Shown here: positions 8,960 to 18,418 of the stretch, piece by piece
How the letters are laid out: each line of letters begins with the position of its first letter
How positions within the stretch are numbered: the stretch's first letter is position 1
From: Xanthomonas indica
GTDB lineage: Bacteria > Pseudomonadota > Gammaproteobacteria > Xanthomonadales > Xanthomonadaceae
DNA length: 64,000 nt
Assembly (NCBI RefSeq): GCF_040529045.1
Contig: NZ_CP131914.1
Location: forward strand, 3,828,501-3,892,500
Direction of reading: 5' to 3'
Notes under the pieces: generated by a model
Told to the model about the DNA's origin: nothing
The model's database searches: none
The model's input: only the letters and a program-made list of their open reading frames with translations
Program-made: the position numbers and the translations under genes

Positions 8960-11215
8960 TCAGAACTCCTGCCAGTCCTTGTCCACGGCCACCGCCGCCG
9001 CGAACGCCGGCGCACGTCGTGCCGGCGCCGCCGCAGCCAGCGGGCGCGGGCTGCGCGTGGCGGTCGGCGCAACAGGCCTGGTGCGCGACGGCGACGGTGC
9101 TGGCGACAGCGTTGCAGCATGCGCGCCCTCCAGCTTGAACAGCGCCACCGCCTGGGTCAGCTCCACCGATTGCTGCTCCATCGAGCGTGCTGCCGCCGTG
9201 GCTTCCTCCACCAGCGCCGCATTCTGCTGCGTGCTTTCGTCCATCTGCGTCACGGTCTGGTTGACCTGCTCGATGCCGGCCGACTGCTCCTGCGAGGCGG
9301 CGGAAATCTCGCCCATGATGTCGGTGACGCGCTGCACCGAGGCCACGATCTCCTGCATGGTGCTGCCGGCCTTGTCGACCAGCGCCGAGCCTTCGGCGAC
9401 GCGGGTCACCGAATCGTCGATCAGCGTCTTGATCTCCTTGGCGGCATTGGCCGAACGCTGCGCCAGCGTGCGCACTTCGCTGGCGACCACCGCGAAGCCG
9501 CGACCCTGCTCGCCGGCACGCGCCGCCTCCACCGCCGCATTCAACGCCAGGATGTTGGTCTGGAAGGCGATGCCATCGATCACGCCGATGATGTCGGCGA
9601 TCTTCTTGGAGGACGCTTCGATGCCGCTCATGGTCTCGACCACCTGACCCACCACCGCGCCGCCCTGCGAGGCGACCGAGGCCGCGCCACTGGCGAGCTG
9701 GTTGGCCTGGCGCGCGTGCTCGGCGTTCTGCTTCACCGTGGAGGTCAGTTCCTCCATCGACGCAGCGGTTTCCTCCAGGCTGGCGGCCTGCTGCTCGGTG
9801 CGCCGCGACAGGTCGTCGTTGCCGGTGGCGATCTCGCTGGCCGCGGCATTGATGCTGACCGCGGCGGTCTGGATGCGGCCGACGATGCCGGTCAACTGGT
9901 CGGCGGTGGCGTTGGCGTCGTCGCGCATCCGCGCGAACACGCCGTGGAACTCGCCGTGCATGCGCGCAGTGAGGTCGCCGGCGGCGATGGCCTGCAGCAA
10001 CGCCGACAGCTTGCCAAGGTTGCGGTCGCTGACCTCCATCATCGCGTTGAGGTCCTGCACCATCAGGCGGAAGTCGTGCTGGAAGTGCGCCGCATCGCCA
10101 CGGGCGCTGAAGTCGCCCGCGGCGGCCGCCGCGGCCAGGCGCTTGATCTCGGTGTTGATCGCCAACAGGCTGGTCTTGGCCGCATCCATCGATTCGTGCA
10201 GCACCGCACGGCTACCGGGCAGGCGGCGCGCATCGCGGCGCAGGTCGCCGTTGGCGTATTCGTTGAGCACGCCGATGGCGTCGACGATGGCGTCCAGGTG
10301 CTCGAACATCATGGTGTTGATGCCCTTGCTGAGCTCGCCGTACACGCCCGGGAAGTCCTGCGGCATGCGGTGGCTCATGTCCTTGTCGGCATGCAGCTCG
10401 ATCATCAACGCGGTTTCGCTGGAGAAACGCTGCAACTGGGTCTGCATGCCGCCCATCGCCTGCAGCAGGCGGCCAGGTTCGTCGCGCGCCTCGGTGGCCA
10501 CGTCGTTATCCAGGCGACCGTCGGCGATGGCCTCGGCGGCACGGGTGGCGCGGTTGAGCGGCACGGTCAGGCTGCGGGTGATCAGCCAGGCCAGCACGCT
10601 GCTGACCAACACCACCGCCAGGCCGCCGGCGATGAGCATGGCGCGCCCACGCGCCATCGCGGCCGTCGCGGCCGCATAGGCCTCGCTGCTGCGCGTGGCC
10701 TGCAGATCGGCATAGCGGGCGATCGCGTCCTGCCATTTCTGCGTCAGCGGGGCAGACTCCCCCATCAGCAGGGCCAGCGCCTCGTCCGGCTTGTAGTGCA
10801 TGCCCAGGTCGATGACGCGGTTGTTGACGTCCACGGTCTTCTGCCGGGTGCGATCGACTTCCTCCAGCACGGCCTGGCTCTGCGCGCCGCTGGGAATGGC
10901 GCCCGCCCGCTTGCGTGCCTCCTGATAGCGCGCGCGCTGCTCGGTGATGACCTTGGCGAAGCGGATGTTGTCCTCCTGGGAGGTGGGCAACACGATGTTG
11001 CGGACATTGATGGCCACGGCCGAGCTCGCGTTGAGCATGTCGCTGGCGGCACGGATGGCGGCGATGTTGCGGTGGACGATGCCGTCCAGCCGCTCGCGCG
11101 CCTGGAACAGGGTGAGCAGCCCGGCGACGACCAGCGCCGAGGACAGCAGGATGAGGATGCCGAACGCGGTGGCGAGCCGGGCGCCGACGTTGTAGCGCTG
11201 AAGGAATGCAATCAT
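8960..11215 (-). CDS. Methyl-accepting chemotaxis protein (paralogue 1)
   Basis: 751-residue inner-membrane chemoreceptor. First membrane helix at about 13-34, periplasmic four-helix-bundle sensor at 35-190, second helix at about 192-212, then HAMP. Three further HAMP-like starts (ANGDLRRD near 321, AAGDFSAR near 366, AAGDLTAR near 411) make a stacked HAMP linker. The methylated helices and hairpin tip follow (542-589, containing [20 protein letters not shown]). It ends in DWQEF, matching the CheR-docking pentapeptide form x-aromatic-x-x-aromatic. The start at 11215 aligns with the paralogue and has AGG at a proper distance; a Met two codons earlier is too close. Its ligand is unknown. Transcribed from a FliA promoter about 165 bases upstream. 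Confidence 0.93.
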   Translation of the reverse strand: MIAFLQRYNVGARLATAFGILILLSSALVVAGLLTLFQARERLDGIVHRNIAAIRAASDMLNASSAVAINVRNIVLPTSQEDNIRFAKVITEQRARYQEARKRAGAIPSGAQSQAVLEEVDRTRQKTVDVNNRVIDLGMHYKPDEALALLMGESAPLTQKWQDAIARYADLQATRSSEAYAAATAAMARGRAMLIAGGLAVVLVSSVLAWLITRSLTVPLNRATRAAEAIADGRLDNDVATEARDEPGRLLQAMGGMQTQLQRFSSETALMIELHADKDMSHRMPQDFPGVYGELSKGINTMMFEHLDAIVDAIGVLNEYANGDLRRDARRLPGSRAVLHESMDAAKTSLLAINTEIKRLAAAAAAGDFSARGDAAHFQHDFRLMVQDLNAMMEVSDRNLGKLSALLQAIAAGDLTARMHGEFHGVFARMRDDANATADQLTGIVGRIQTAAVSINAAASEIATGNDDLSRRTEQQAASLEETAASMEELTSTVKQNAEHARQANQLASGAASVASQGGAVVGQVVETMSGIEASSKKIADIIGVIDGIAFQTNILALNAAVEAARAGEQGRGFAVVASEVRTLAQRSANAAKEIKTLIDDSVTRVAEGSALVDKAGSTMQEIVASVQRVTDIMGEISAASQEQSAGIEQVNQTVTQMDESTQQNAALVEEATAAARSMEQQSVELTQAVALFKLEGAHAATLSPAPSPSRTRPVAPTATRSPRPLAAAAPARRAPAFAAAVAVDKDWQEF

Positions 11216-11379
11216 GGACATGGCCTGTTTGGGGGAATGAGGGGCAATGGGCGCCCCGGACCACGCACGCCGGCCCATGGCCGTCGTGCGCGCCCGCATC
11301 GAAACAGGATGAACAAATCGTGAAAAAGCGTTTCGAATCAGACGCTTGATGACGCATCCCGCTCAATGTGCGGGCGAAG

Positions 11380-11405
11380 TAACGGCTCGCTGCGAAGGGA
11401 CTTGA
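11380..11405 (-). promoter_or_regulatory. FliA (sigma-28) promoter of chemoreceptor 1
   Basis: Read on the minus strand: TCAAG, 14 bases, GCCGTTA. The known FliA consensus is TAAAG (or TCAAG in pseudomonads), 14 bases, GCCGATAA, so spacing and both boxes agree. The paralogue downstream has the same architecture, which makes chance unlikely. The mRNA leader would be about 160 bases. Confidence 0.75.
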
Positions 11406-11420
11406 GAGGCGATTGCGGGG

Positions 11421-11457
11421 AATTTATTGAACGTCCTCAGGCACATGATGGGGATGT
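11421..11457 (-). promoter_or_regulatory. Conserved block upstream of the FliA promoter, copy 1
   Basis: AATTTATTGAACGTCCTCAG (plus strand, 11421-11440), then TGAT and TGTG at matching places. It lies exactly 15 bases beyond the -35 box, as does the copy at 14481. It may be an UP element, an activator site, or a relic of duplication. The remainder of the 11216-12013 gap shows no gene. Confidence 0.5.
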
Positions 11458-12013
11458 GGAGGGTCGATTCACGCCTCGCCCGAATCGGCGTTTTTGCGTG
11501 AAGAGCGTGTGCGCGCCGTGTTGCAATCGTCGGCATGGCGCTTGCTTGCGGCGTCATCGGACCGCGAGGAAAAAATGTTCCGATTGCTCCCTGCACGGTG
11601 ATCTCCCAGCGCGCGGCGCTGGGCCAGGAATGCGATCGCAGTCACATGGTGGCGTCAGCGCCATCGCCGAGGCGGAGCAGCCGCCGCCTTGGCGCATTCA
11701 TGCAATGGGACGTCACCCTCAACGCAACGCGTTGGCCGCACAGCGGTGGTCGCGGACGTGACGCAGCATGACGGCGCGTCCACATTGGGACGCGCGCGCG
11801 ACGACGCAGTGGCGAGGGCCGCCCGGCACCCAGCAAGCGGCGCGGCCTTCGTCAGGATCCGGTGGTGAGCCGCCGCAGGTACGGCATCGCGCCCCGCAGC
11901 AGCAGGCGCCTGCAGCGACTGGATGCGTCACCGGCAGCGGCACGTTGCCGTGCCGGCTTTCGACAGTGGACGGCGCGCATGCGCCGCCCACTCTGGCGCA
12001 CGCGCCCTGTGGT

Positions 12014-14278
12014 TCAGAACTCCTGCCAGTCCGTGTCCAGCGCCACCGCCGCAGCCGCAGCCGGCTGCGCCGCGCGCCGCACCGGCGCGGGCTTGGCTGC
12101 GGTGGGACGAGCGCTGGGCTTGGCGGCAGACGGCGCGGTGGCGAGGTGCCGCGGCGCCTGCGCCACCGGCGTGGCCGCGGATGCGTCCAGCTTGAACAGC
12201 GCCACCGCCTGGCTCAGCTCCACCGCCTGCTGCTCCATCGAGCGCGCCGCCGCACTGGCCTCTTCCACCAGCGCCGCGTTCTGCTGGGTGGTCTCGTCCA
12301 TCTGCGTCACGGTCTGGTTGACCTGCTCGATGCCGGCCGACTGTTCCTGCGAGGCCGCGGAGATCTCGCCCATGATGTCGGTGACGCGCTGCACCGAGCT
12401 CACGATCTCGTCCATGGTCTTGCCGGCCTGGTCGACCAGGGCCGAGCCTTCGGCGACGCGGCTGACCGAGTCGTCGATCAGGCTCTTGATCTCCTTGGCG
12501 GCGCTGGCCGAGCGCTGCGCCAGCGTACGCACCTCGCTGGCGACCACCGCGAAACCACGGCCCTGGTCGCCGGCGCGCGCGGCTTCCACCGCGGCATTGA
12601 GCGCGAGGATGTTGGTCTGGAAGGCGATGCCGTCGATGACGCCGATGATGTCGGCGATCTTCTTGGAGGCCGCCTCGATGCCGTCCATGGTGGTCACCAC
12701 CTGGCCGACCACGCTACCGCCCTGCGAAGCGACCGAGGCCGCGCCCGCCGCCAGCTGGTTGGCCTGGCGCGCATGTTCGGCGTTCTGCCGCACGGTGGAG
12801 GTCAGCTCCTCCATCGAAGCCGCGGTCTCTTCCAGACTGGCGGCCTGCTGCTCGGTGCGGCGCGACAGGTCGTCGTTGCCGGCGGCGATCTCGCTGGCCG
12901 CGGCGTTGATCGATGCCGCCGAATGCTTGATGCGGCCGACGATGCCGGCCAACTGTTCGGCCGTGGCGTTGGCGTCGTCGCGCATCTGCGCGAACACGCC
13001 GCGGAAATCGCCGTGCATGCGCGCGGTCAGGTCGCCCGCGGCGATCGCCTGCAGCAGCGTCGACAGCGCCTGCAGGTTGCCGTCGGCGGTGGCCATCAGC
13101 TGGTTCAGGCTCTCCACCATCACCCGGAAGTCGTACTGGAAGCGCTCGGCGTCGCCGCGGGCGCTGAAATCGCCATCGGCGGCGGAGGTCGCCAGTTGCT
13201 TGATCTGCCCGTTCATCGCCGACAGGTTGGCCTTGACCTCGTCCATGGTCTGGCTCAGCACCGCTTCCTCGCCGGGCAGACGGTCCATGTCCTGCGACAG
13301 GTCGCCGATCGCATAACGGCCCATGATCTGCGCCAGGCGCGTCTTCACCGCCAGGTGCGAGGCCACCAGCGCATTGGTCTCGGCGGCCATGCGGCCGTAG
13401 TCGCCGGGGAAGGCCTGCGCTTCGATGCGATGGCTGACTTCGCCGGCATCGTGGCGCTTGGCCATCTCCAGCTGTGCGCCGATCAGGTTGCTGACCTGCT
13501 GCTGCATGCCCTGCATCGCGACCAGCAGCCGGCCGGTCTCGTCGCGCGCGTCGGTGCGCACGTCGTTGTCGAGCTTGCCACTGGCGATGGCCTCGGCAGC
13601 GCGCGTGGCGCGGGTCAGCGGCACGGTCAGACTACGCGTGATCAGCCAGGCCAGCAGGCCGCTGACGAGCACGACGATGGCGCCGCCGGAGAGCAAGAGC
13701 GCACGGCCGCGATCCATCGCCGCCTCGGCGGTCGCATAGGCCTGGGCGCCCTGCTCGCGCTGCCGGTTCGCATAGACGTTGAGCGCGTCCTGCCATTGCT
13801 GGGTCGCCGGTGCGGCCTGGGCCGTCAGCACCTTCAGCGCCTCGGCGTCATTGTCCTGCATGCCCAGGTCCAGCACCTCCTGGTTGGCGACCCGCGTCCG
13901 CGCATAGGCATCGTCGATCGCCTTGCGCATCTGCACGCCGACCGCACTGGTGGTGGGGATCGCGTAGAGCTTGTCGTGGATCTCGCCGTAGTAACGTCGC
14001 TGCTCGTCGACGACCTTGGCGAAACCCTCGTTCTCCTCGTGCGTGGTCGGCATCACGATGTTGCGCAGGTTGATCGCGATCAGCGAGCTGGCGTTGCGCA
14101 TCTCGGCGGTGTAATCGAGGATCTGCATGCGCCGATTGACGATGGTGTCCATCATGTCGCGTGACTGTTTCAACGTCAGCAAGCCGGCCACGACGAGGGC
14201 GCAGGACAACAGGATGAGGACACCGAAGGCGCAGGCAAGCCGCGTCCCGACGTTGTAGCGTTGCAGGAAACCGATCAT
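12014..14278 (-). CDS. Methyl-accepting chemotaxis protein (paralogue 2)
   Basis: 754-residue chemoreceptor closely related to its neighbour and in the same orientation. The signalling half is nearly identical ([20 protein letters not shown], then the tip and methylation helices), while the periplasmic four-helix sensor differs, as expected for duplicated receptors with different ligands. HAMP-like modules again occur in series ([32 protein letters not shown]). The protein also ends in DWQEF, a probable CheR tether. The start at 14278 is the Met directly before FLQRYNVG; it has no strong ribosome-binding site. Its own FliA promoter lies upstream, so the two receptors are probably separate transcripts under flagellar control. 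Confidence 0.93.
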   Translation of the reverse strand: MIGFLQRYNVGTRLACAFGVLILLSCALVVAGLLTLKQSRDMMDTIVNRRMQILDYTAEMRNASSLIAINLRNIVMPTTHEENEGFAKVVDEQRRYYGEIHDKLYAIPTTSAVGVQMRKAIDDAYARTRVANQEVLDLGMQDNDAEALKVLTAQAAPATQQWQDALNVYANRQREQGAQAYATAEAAMDRGRALLLSGGAIVVLVSGLLAWLITRSLTVPLTRATRAAEAIASGKLDNDVRTDARDETGRLLVAMQGMQQQVSNLIGAQLEMAKRHDAGEVSHRIEAQAFPGDYGRMAAETNALVASHLAVKTRLAQIMGRYAIGDLSQDMDRLPGEEAVLSQTMDEVKANLSAMNGQIKQLATSAADGDFSARGDAERFQYDFRVMVESLNQLMATADGNLQALSTLLQAIAAGDLTARMHGDFRGVFAQMRDDANATAEQLAGIVGRIKHSAASINAAASEIAAGNDDLSRRTEQQAASLEETAASMEELTSTVRQNAEHARQANQLAAGAASVASQGGSVVGQVVTTMDGIEAASKKIADIIGVIDGIAFQTNILALNAAVEAARAGDQGRGFAVVASEVRTLAQRSASAAKEIKSLIDDSVSRVAEGSALVDQAGKTMDEIVSSVQRVTDIMGEISAASQEQSAGIEQVNQTVTQMDETTQQNAALVEEASAAARSMEQQAVELSQAVALFKLDASAATPVAQAPRHLATAPSAAKPSARPTAAKPAPVRRAAQPAAAAAVALDTDWQEF

Positions 14279-14439
14279 GGGGAGTACCAAGTGAGGAAGG
14301 GGGGAGCCCCGCGTCACGACCCGGGATCGCGCACGACACTGCCAGCCGGAAGGCCTGATGCGATGCGACGGAGAAGAAGACAAAGACACTTCCAGCACCG
14401 GCCGCATCGGGAATGTCACGTGCGGGGACTCGCTTTAGG

Positions 14440-14465
14440 TAGCGGCGGCCGCACCCGATTCTTGA
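14440..14465 (-). promoter_or_regulatory. FliA (sigma-28) promoter of chemoreceptor 2
   Basis: Minus strand: TCAAG, 14 bases, GCCGCTA, the same arrangement as at 11380-11405. The leader would be about 155 bases, nearly the same as for the paralogue. Confidence 0.75.
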
Positions 14466-14480
14466 TGCGTAACTACGCAC

Positions 14481-14499
14481 AATTTTTGAACTTCCTCAG
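14481..14499 (-). promoter_or_regulatory. Conserved block upstream of the FliA promoter, copy 2
   Basis: AATTTTTGAACTTCCTCAG (plus strand) matches the 11421 block with one base missing and one changed, again 15 bases beyond the -35 box. TGAT and TGTG follow at the same offsets. No gene is seen in the rest of the 14279-14739 gap. Confidence 0.5.
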
Positions 14500-14704
14500 C
14501 GTCGTGATACTGGTGTGCATGGCCCCGCGCGCACGCCCCGGATTTCGCCAGACCACGTCAAATCCATGTGAAAAAACGACAAACTTGGCACCCCCGGGGT
14601 GCGAACGCAGTCGCGTTGCGCACCAATCCGGGGCTTTTGGCCGTGCGCGCAAAATGTTGCAAACGGCATATATTTCGCGACAGATTTATGACGCACCCAA
14701 CAAC

Positions 14705-14732
14705 GGCCTCCGCGCCGCCGCGCGCGGAGGCC
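14705..14732 (-). terminator. Hairpin after the pectate lyase gene
   Basis: GGCCTCCGCG and CGCGGAGGCC form a perfect 10-base-pair stem eight bases past the pectate lyase stop codon. On the minus strand it is followed by GTTGTTGGG, a poor T tract, so termination may be partial. Confidence 0.5.
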
Positions 14733-14739
14733 GGGTGTT

Positions 14740-15804
14740 TCACTCGGCCAGGTTGGTGCCGGCACCGGCGGTGGCGATGACCTTGGCCTTGACCTGCGCG
14801 GCGGGAATCGCCGTGTACAGGTAGCCCAGCGGCTCCGGGTAGGTCTTGGACGAAATCCAGGTCGTCGCGTTGGCGTAGGGCTTGCTGGTGCTCTCCGGCA
14901 CCGTCCAGGTGATGCCGCCGCCGACGTAGTTGTTGATCAGGTCCCAGTAGCCGATCTCGCTGCTGTCGCGCGAGGTGACCGGGTTCTTGATGTTCTCGAA
15001 GTAGTTGGCCTCGATCAGCGCCACCCCGCCCATGCGCACGTTGATGCCGGAAGTGAAGACGTTGTTGAAGTAGTTGTTGTAGATGTGGCTCAAGCCGCGC
15101 CGTTGCAGCGGCAGGCGCGATTCCACGTTCTCGAAGCGGTTGTGGTGGTAGGTGGTGCGCGCGGCGGCGTTCTGGGTGTCGCTGTCGCTGTAGCCGTTGA
15201 GCGCGACCTTCTGGTAGTCGTGGATGTAGTTGTAGGACACGGTGACGTGGTTGACGCCCTTCTTCATGTCGATGCCGCCGTCGAAGGAGGCGTCGCCGGC
15301 GCCGGGACACTTGGTCAGCGAGGCAAAGATGGTGTTGTGGTCCACCCAGATGTTGGACGGCTGGCCGCTGGAATTGCCTTCCAGGGAAATCGAATCGGCA
15401 TCTTCGCCGCCCGGCAGCAGGCCGAGGGTCATGTTGCGGATGATGACGTTGTGCGCATTGCCGACCACGCGCACGCCGAAGTTCGCCGAGGAGCCGTTGG
15501 CACCCTTGATGGTGATGTCGCGCTTGTTCTTGATCTGCACGGTCTTGGCCGGCAGCTTCCATTGCGTGCACACGTCGGTGATGCTGGCGAAGTTGAAGCT
15601 GCCGGTGTAGTTGAGCACTAGGCCGCCTGAGCCGGCGTAGTTGTCGATCGCCGCCTGCATCGCCTCCATCGTGGCGACGTTGACCGGGATGGCATTGCCG
15701 CCGCCGGTGGTATTGGCCCCGTAACCGACCGGGCCGGCGAAGGCCGGAGCGGCGCCTACGGCCAACGCGAGCGCCAGTGCGCCTGTTCGGAATTGCTGCT
15801 GCAT
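14740..15804 (-). CDS. Secreted pectate lyase, polysaccharide lyase family 1
   Basis: 354 residues. A Sec signal peptide (LALALAVGAAPAFA) is followed by a right-handed beta-helix. Family 1 landmarks are WVDHNT, SYNYIHDYQK, and SRLPLQR, which matches the RxPxxR pattern carrying the catalytic arginine. Calcium-binding acidic residues fall in the FDGGIDMKK region. The enzyme cleaves polygalacturonate by beta-elimination outside the cell, fitting a plant-associated life. A GGGAGAC ribosome-binding site supports the start at 15804. It is monocistronic, with a 417-base upstream region and its own downstream hairpin. Confidence 0.93.
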   Translation of the reverse strand: MQQQFRTGALALALAVGAAPAFAGPVGYGANTTGGGNAIPVNVATMEAMQAAIDNYAGSGGLVLNYTGSFNFASITDVCTQWKLPAKTVQIKNKRDITIKGANGSSANFGVRVVGNAHNVIIRNMTLGLLPGGEDADSISLEGNSSGQPSNIWVDHNTIFASLTKCPGAGDASFDGGIDMKKGVNHVTVSYNYIHDYQKVALNGYSDSDTQNAAARTTYHHNRFENVESRLPLQRRGLSHIYNNYFNNVFTSGINVRMGGVALIEANYFENIKNPVTSRDSSEIGYWDLINNYVGGGITWTVPESTSKPYANATTWISSKTYPEPLGYLYTAIPAAQVKAKVIATAGAGTNLAE

Positions 15805-16221
15805 GCGGTGTCTCCCAGTTGTCGCGATGAGTGCAGGCCGCATGGCATCGCGCATGCGCCGGCACGGGGGCGTGGGGGCCGGCGCATTCTTCGAATGCGC
15901 GCGGCGGCCCGCGCAATCGCCGCGACGCCGAACTGGAATCCCGCACTCCGTTCGCCGCACAGGACAGGACAAGCGGACACGCACGGTCCGCAGGAGACAG
16001 CCAGCGACAGGCGGGGACAAGCAAGCCACGCGCGCGCCGCGGTGGGCGCAGGCAGCCGGCAATGACGGCGAACGCACGCGCATCGCACGCATCGGCATCG
16101 ACGCCGGTGCACTGCATCGGGACAAGCGCGCACTGGCGGCGCGCAACGGCAAATGTTGCGGCCGCAGCACGTTTGCGCGGGCCATCCGACGCCGACGACG
16201 GCGCGGATGGCCACGGCGCGA
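15805..16221. other. Upstream region of the pectate lyase gene
   Basis: 417 bases between the peptidase stop and the pectate lyase start, both genes on the minus strand. It must hold the pectate lyase promoter, but I find no convincing -35/-10 pair, operator or gene. Confidence 0.35.
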
Positions 16222-18225
16222 TCAGCTCACCGTATCGAGGCGGTTGTCGCTGCGGTCGGCGTCGGGCAGCACATGATCCGGATCCAGGGTCACGTGCAGC
16301 ACCTTCTGCGTGCTCGGCACGCGGATCTGCGGCTGGGTCTGCTGCATCCAGGTCTCCACCGGCACACGCTGGTCCAGGTGGCTGCCGTCGGCGAAGTCGA
16401 TGCGCAAGGTCGCCGGCATCACCAGCTTCTGGCGACTGCACAGGGTCACCAGCAGGCCCTTGGCCGGGTCGTGGTCGACGTAGGCCGCCGCGCGCACGCC
16501 CATGTCCAGCTGCCAGTTGTTGAAGTACCAGCCGCGCCACCACCAGCTCAGGTCCTCGCCGGCCTCGCTCTCCATCAACCGGAAGAAATCCGACGGCGTC
16601 GGATGCTTGTAGGCCCAACTGGCGATGTACTTGCGGAACGCCGGATCGAAGCGCGCCGGGCCGAGGATCTGTTCGCGCAGCAGCACCAGGCCCAGCGCGC
16701 CCTTGAAGTAGGTCAGCGGATGCCGGTAGGTCTCGCTGGTGGCGTCGGCGCGATCGAGCAGGGTCGGCGCTTGCGCGTCGGCCAGCAGCGGCAGGATCTC
16801 GTCCACCGGGTTGCCGCCGCCGGGCGCGTATTCGCCGTCGCGCTTGGGTGCGAATTCGCCGTGGTTGATCGCGTCGGAGGCGTAGACGTCGATGAAGGTG
16901 TTGAAGCCCTCGTCCATGAAGGCATGGCGGCGCTCGTTGGAGCCGACGATCATCGGGAACCAGCCGTGGCCCAGTTCGTGCGCGGTGATCCAGAACAGTT
17001 GCTTGCCGCCGTCCTCCATGTCGTCGAAGACGATGCCCGGATACTCCATGCCGGCGCCGTGGCCGCCCAGGTTCACCGCCGCCGGCCACGGGTACGGATA
17101 CCACTGCGAGAAGTGCTCGATCGACGCTTTCACGAACTCGGTGGAGCGGCCCCACTTGTCGGTGCCGACCGCGCTGCGCGGATACACCGACATCGCCAGC
17201 GCATGCTTGCCCTCGGGCAGGTTGATCCGCGCCGCATCCCAGACGAAGGCCGGCGAGGCGGCGAAGGCCACGTCGCGGGTATGGTCCATGTGGAAGCGCC
17301 AGGTCTGGGTGCCGCTGGCGCTGGGCCGGCTGTCCGGCTTGCCCACTTCATCGGCGCCGCGGATGGTCACCGTCGTGTCGCTGGCAGCCGCCTGCGCCAG
17401 GCGCTGGCGCTGGGTGGCGGTGAGCACCTGCGCCGGATTCACCAGTTCGCCGGAACCGGCGACCAGGTAGTTCCACGGCACCGTCACCGCATAGTCGAAA
17501 TCGCCGTACTCCAGGTAGAACTCCGCCCCCAGGTAGGGCTGCGTGTCCCAGCCGCGCAGGTCGTCGTACACCGCCATGCGCGGATACCACTGCGCGACCT
17601 CGTAGATGTCGCCGTCGGCGGTGGGCGTGACCGCGGTACGCCCGCCCCAGGTGCCGGGGACGGTGTAGGCGTAGTCGATGTGCAGCTTCAGCGCCTTGCC
17701 ACTGGCCAGCGGCTGCGGCAGGTCCACGCGCATGCGCGTGTCGTCGATCAGGAAGGTGGCCGGCACGCGCTTGCCGCCCTGCTCCAGTTCCACCCTGGCG
17801 ATGCGGTAGCCGTCGGTGCTCTGCGGCGCGGGCCGGTCGGCACGCGCCGCACGCAAGGTGCGGGCACGCGCGTCGGCGCGGTACAGGTTCTGGTCCAACT
17901 GCAGCCACAGCACATCCAGCGTGTCCGGGCTGCGGTTGCTGTAGGTGATGGTCTCCTGGCCACGCAGCGTGTGCGTGGCCGGCTCCAGGGTGGCGTGCAG
18001 GTCGTAGTCGGCGCGGTTCTGCCAGTACTGCGGGCCGGGCACGCCGCCGCCACTGCGGTAGGCGTTGGCCGGCTGCGGCAGTTGCAGCGGTGCGAACAGC
18101 GCCTGCGGATCGTAGCCGCCTGGGCGGTCCGCGGCGTTGGTGGCGGTGGCGGTGCCGGCCTGGGCGGCGGCGGCAAGCGGGAGGCAGGCCGCGGCGAACG
18201 CAGCGCGGCGCAGAACAGGGATCAT
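16222..18225 (-). CDS. Secreted M1-family zinc metallopeptidase
   Basis: 667 residues. The N-terminus is a signal peptide (LRRAAFAAACLPLAAAAQA). The zinc site is complete: HELGH, then 18 residues, then Glu in FMDEGFN; GAGMEYP stands in for the GAMEN exopeptidase motif. The layout is that of M1 aminopeptidase-like proteins: N-terminal beta saddle, thermolysin-like catalytic domain, and a C-terminal part with WWWRGWYFNNWQLDMGV. It probably removes N-terminal residues from peptides in the periplasm or outside. The start at 18225 is where the signal peptide begins. No operon partner; a REP pair separates it from pyrB upstream. Confidence 0.88.
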   Translation of the reverse strand: MIPVLRRAAFAAACLPLAAAAQAGTATATNAADRPGGYDPQALFAPLQLPQPANAYRSGGGVPGPQYWQNRADYDLHATLEPATHTLRGQETITYSNRSPDTLDVLWLQLDQNLYRADARARTLRAARADRPAPQSTDGYRIARVELEQGGKRVPATFLIDDTRMRVDLPQPLASGKALKLHIDYAYTVPGTWGGRTAVTPTADGDIYEVAQWYPRMAVYDDLRGWDTQPYLGAEFYLEYGDFDYAVTVPWNYLVAGSGELVNPAQVLTATQRQRLAQAAASDTTVTIRGADEVGKPDSRPSASGTQTWRFHMDHTRDVAFAASPAFVWDAARINLPEGKHALAMSVYPRSAVGTDKWGRSTEFVKASIEHFSQWYPYPWPAAVNLGGHGAGMEYPGIVFDDMEDGGKQLFWITAHELGHGWFPMIVGSNERRHAFMDEGFNTFIDVYASDAINHGEFAPKRDGEYAPGGGNPVDEILPLLADAQAPTLLDRADATSETYRHPLTYFKGALGLVLLREQILGPARFDPAFRKYIASWAYKHPTPSDFFRLMESEAGEDLSWWWRGWYFNNWQLDMGVRAAAYVDHDPAKGLLVTLCSRQKLVMPATLRIDFADGSHLDQRVPVETWMQQTQPQIRVPSTQKVLHVTLDPDHVLPDADRSDNRLDTVS

Positions 18226-18326
18226 GGTGGCGTCCGTGGGGAGGATCGCCGCCGATGGTAGGCCGAATCGGGAGGGCGTGGATGTGCCGATCGCCATCTT
18301 CGGCAGCGGATGCCTGGCAAGACGGG

Positions 18327-18392
18327 GGAGGAGCGGCCTCAGCCGCGACAGGCATTCCCAGTAACGCCTGTCGCGGCTGAAGCCGCTCCTAC
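18327..18392. repeat. REP-like inverted pair
   Basis: A GGAGGAGCGGCCTCAG-type half (about 18327-18349) and the inverted half at 18370-18392 ending AAGCCGCTCCTAC. It lies just downstream of pyrB (minus strand) and upstream of the peptidase, a natural place for a transcript end. Confidence 0.7.
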
Positions 18393-18418
18393 GCCGGCGT
18401 GGCGCTACTCGCCGGGGC

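Noticed and set aside
11574-11600. An eight-codon frame MFRLLPAR after GAGGAAAAA
   Set aside because: Good spacing from the ribosome-binding site but no attenuator, no conserved gene behind it on that strand, and too short to support.
8807-14164. Long plus-strand open frames across both chemoreceptors
   Set aside because: They are antisense to two unmistakable receptor genes and their products are low-complexity His/Arg/Gly sequences.
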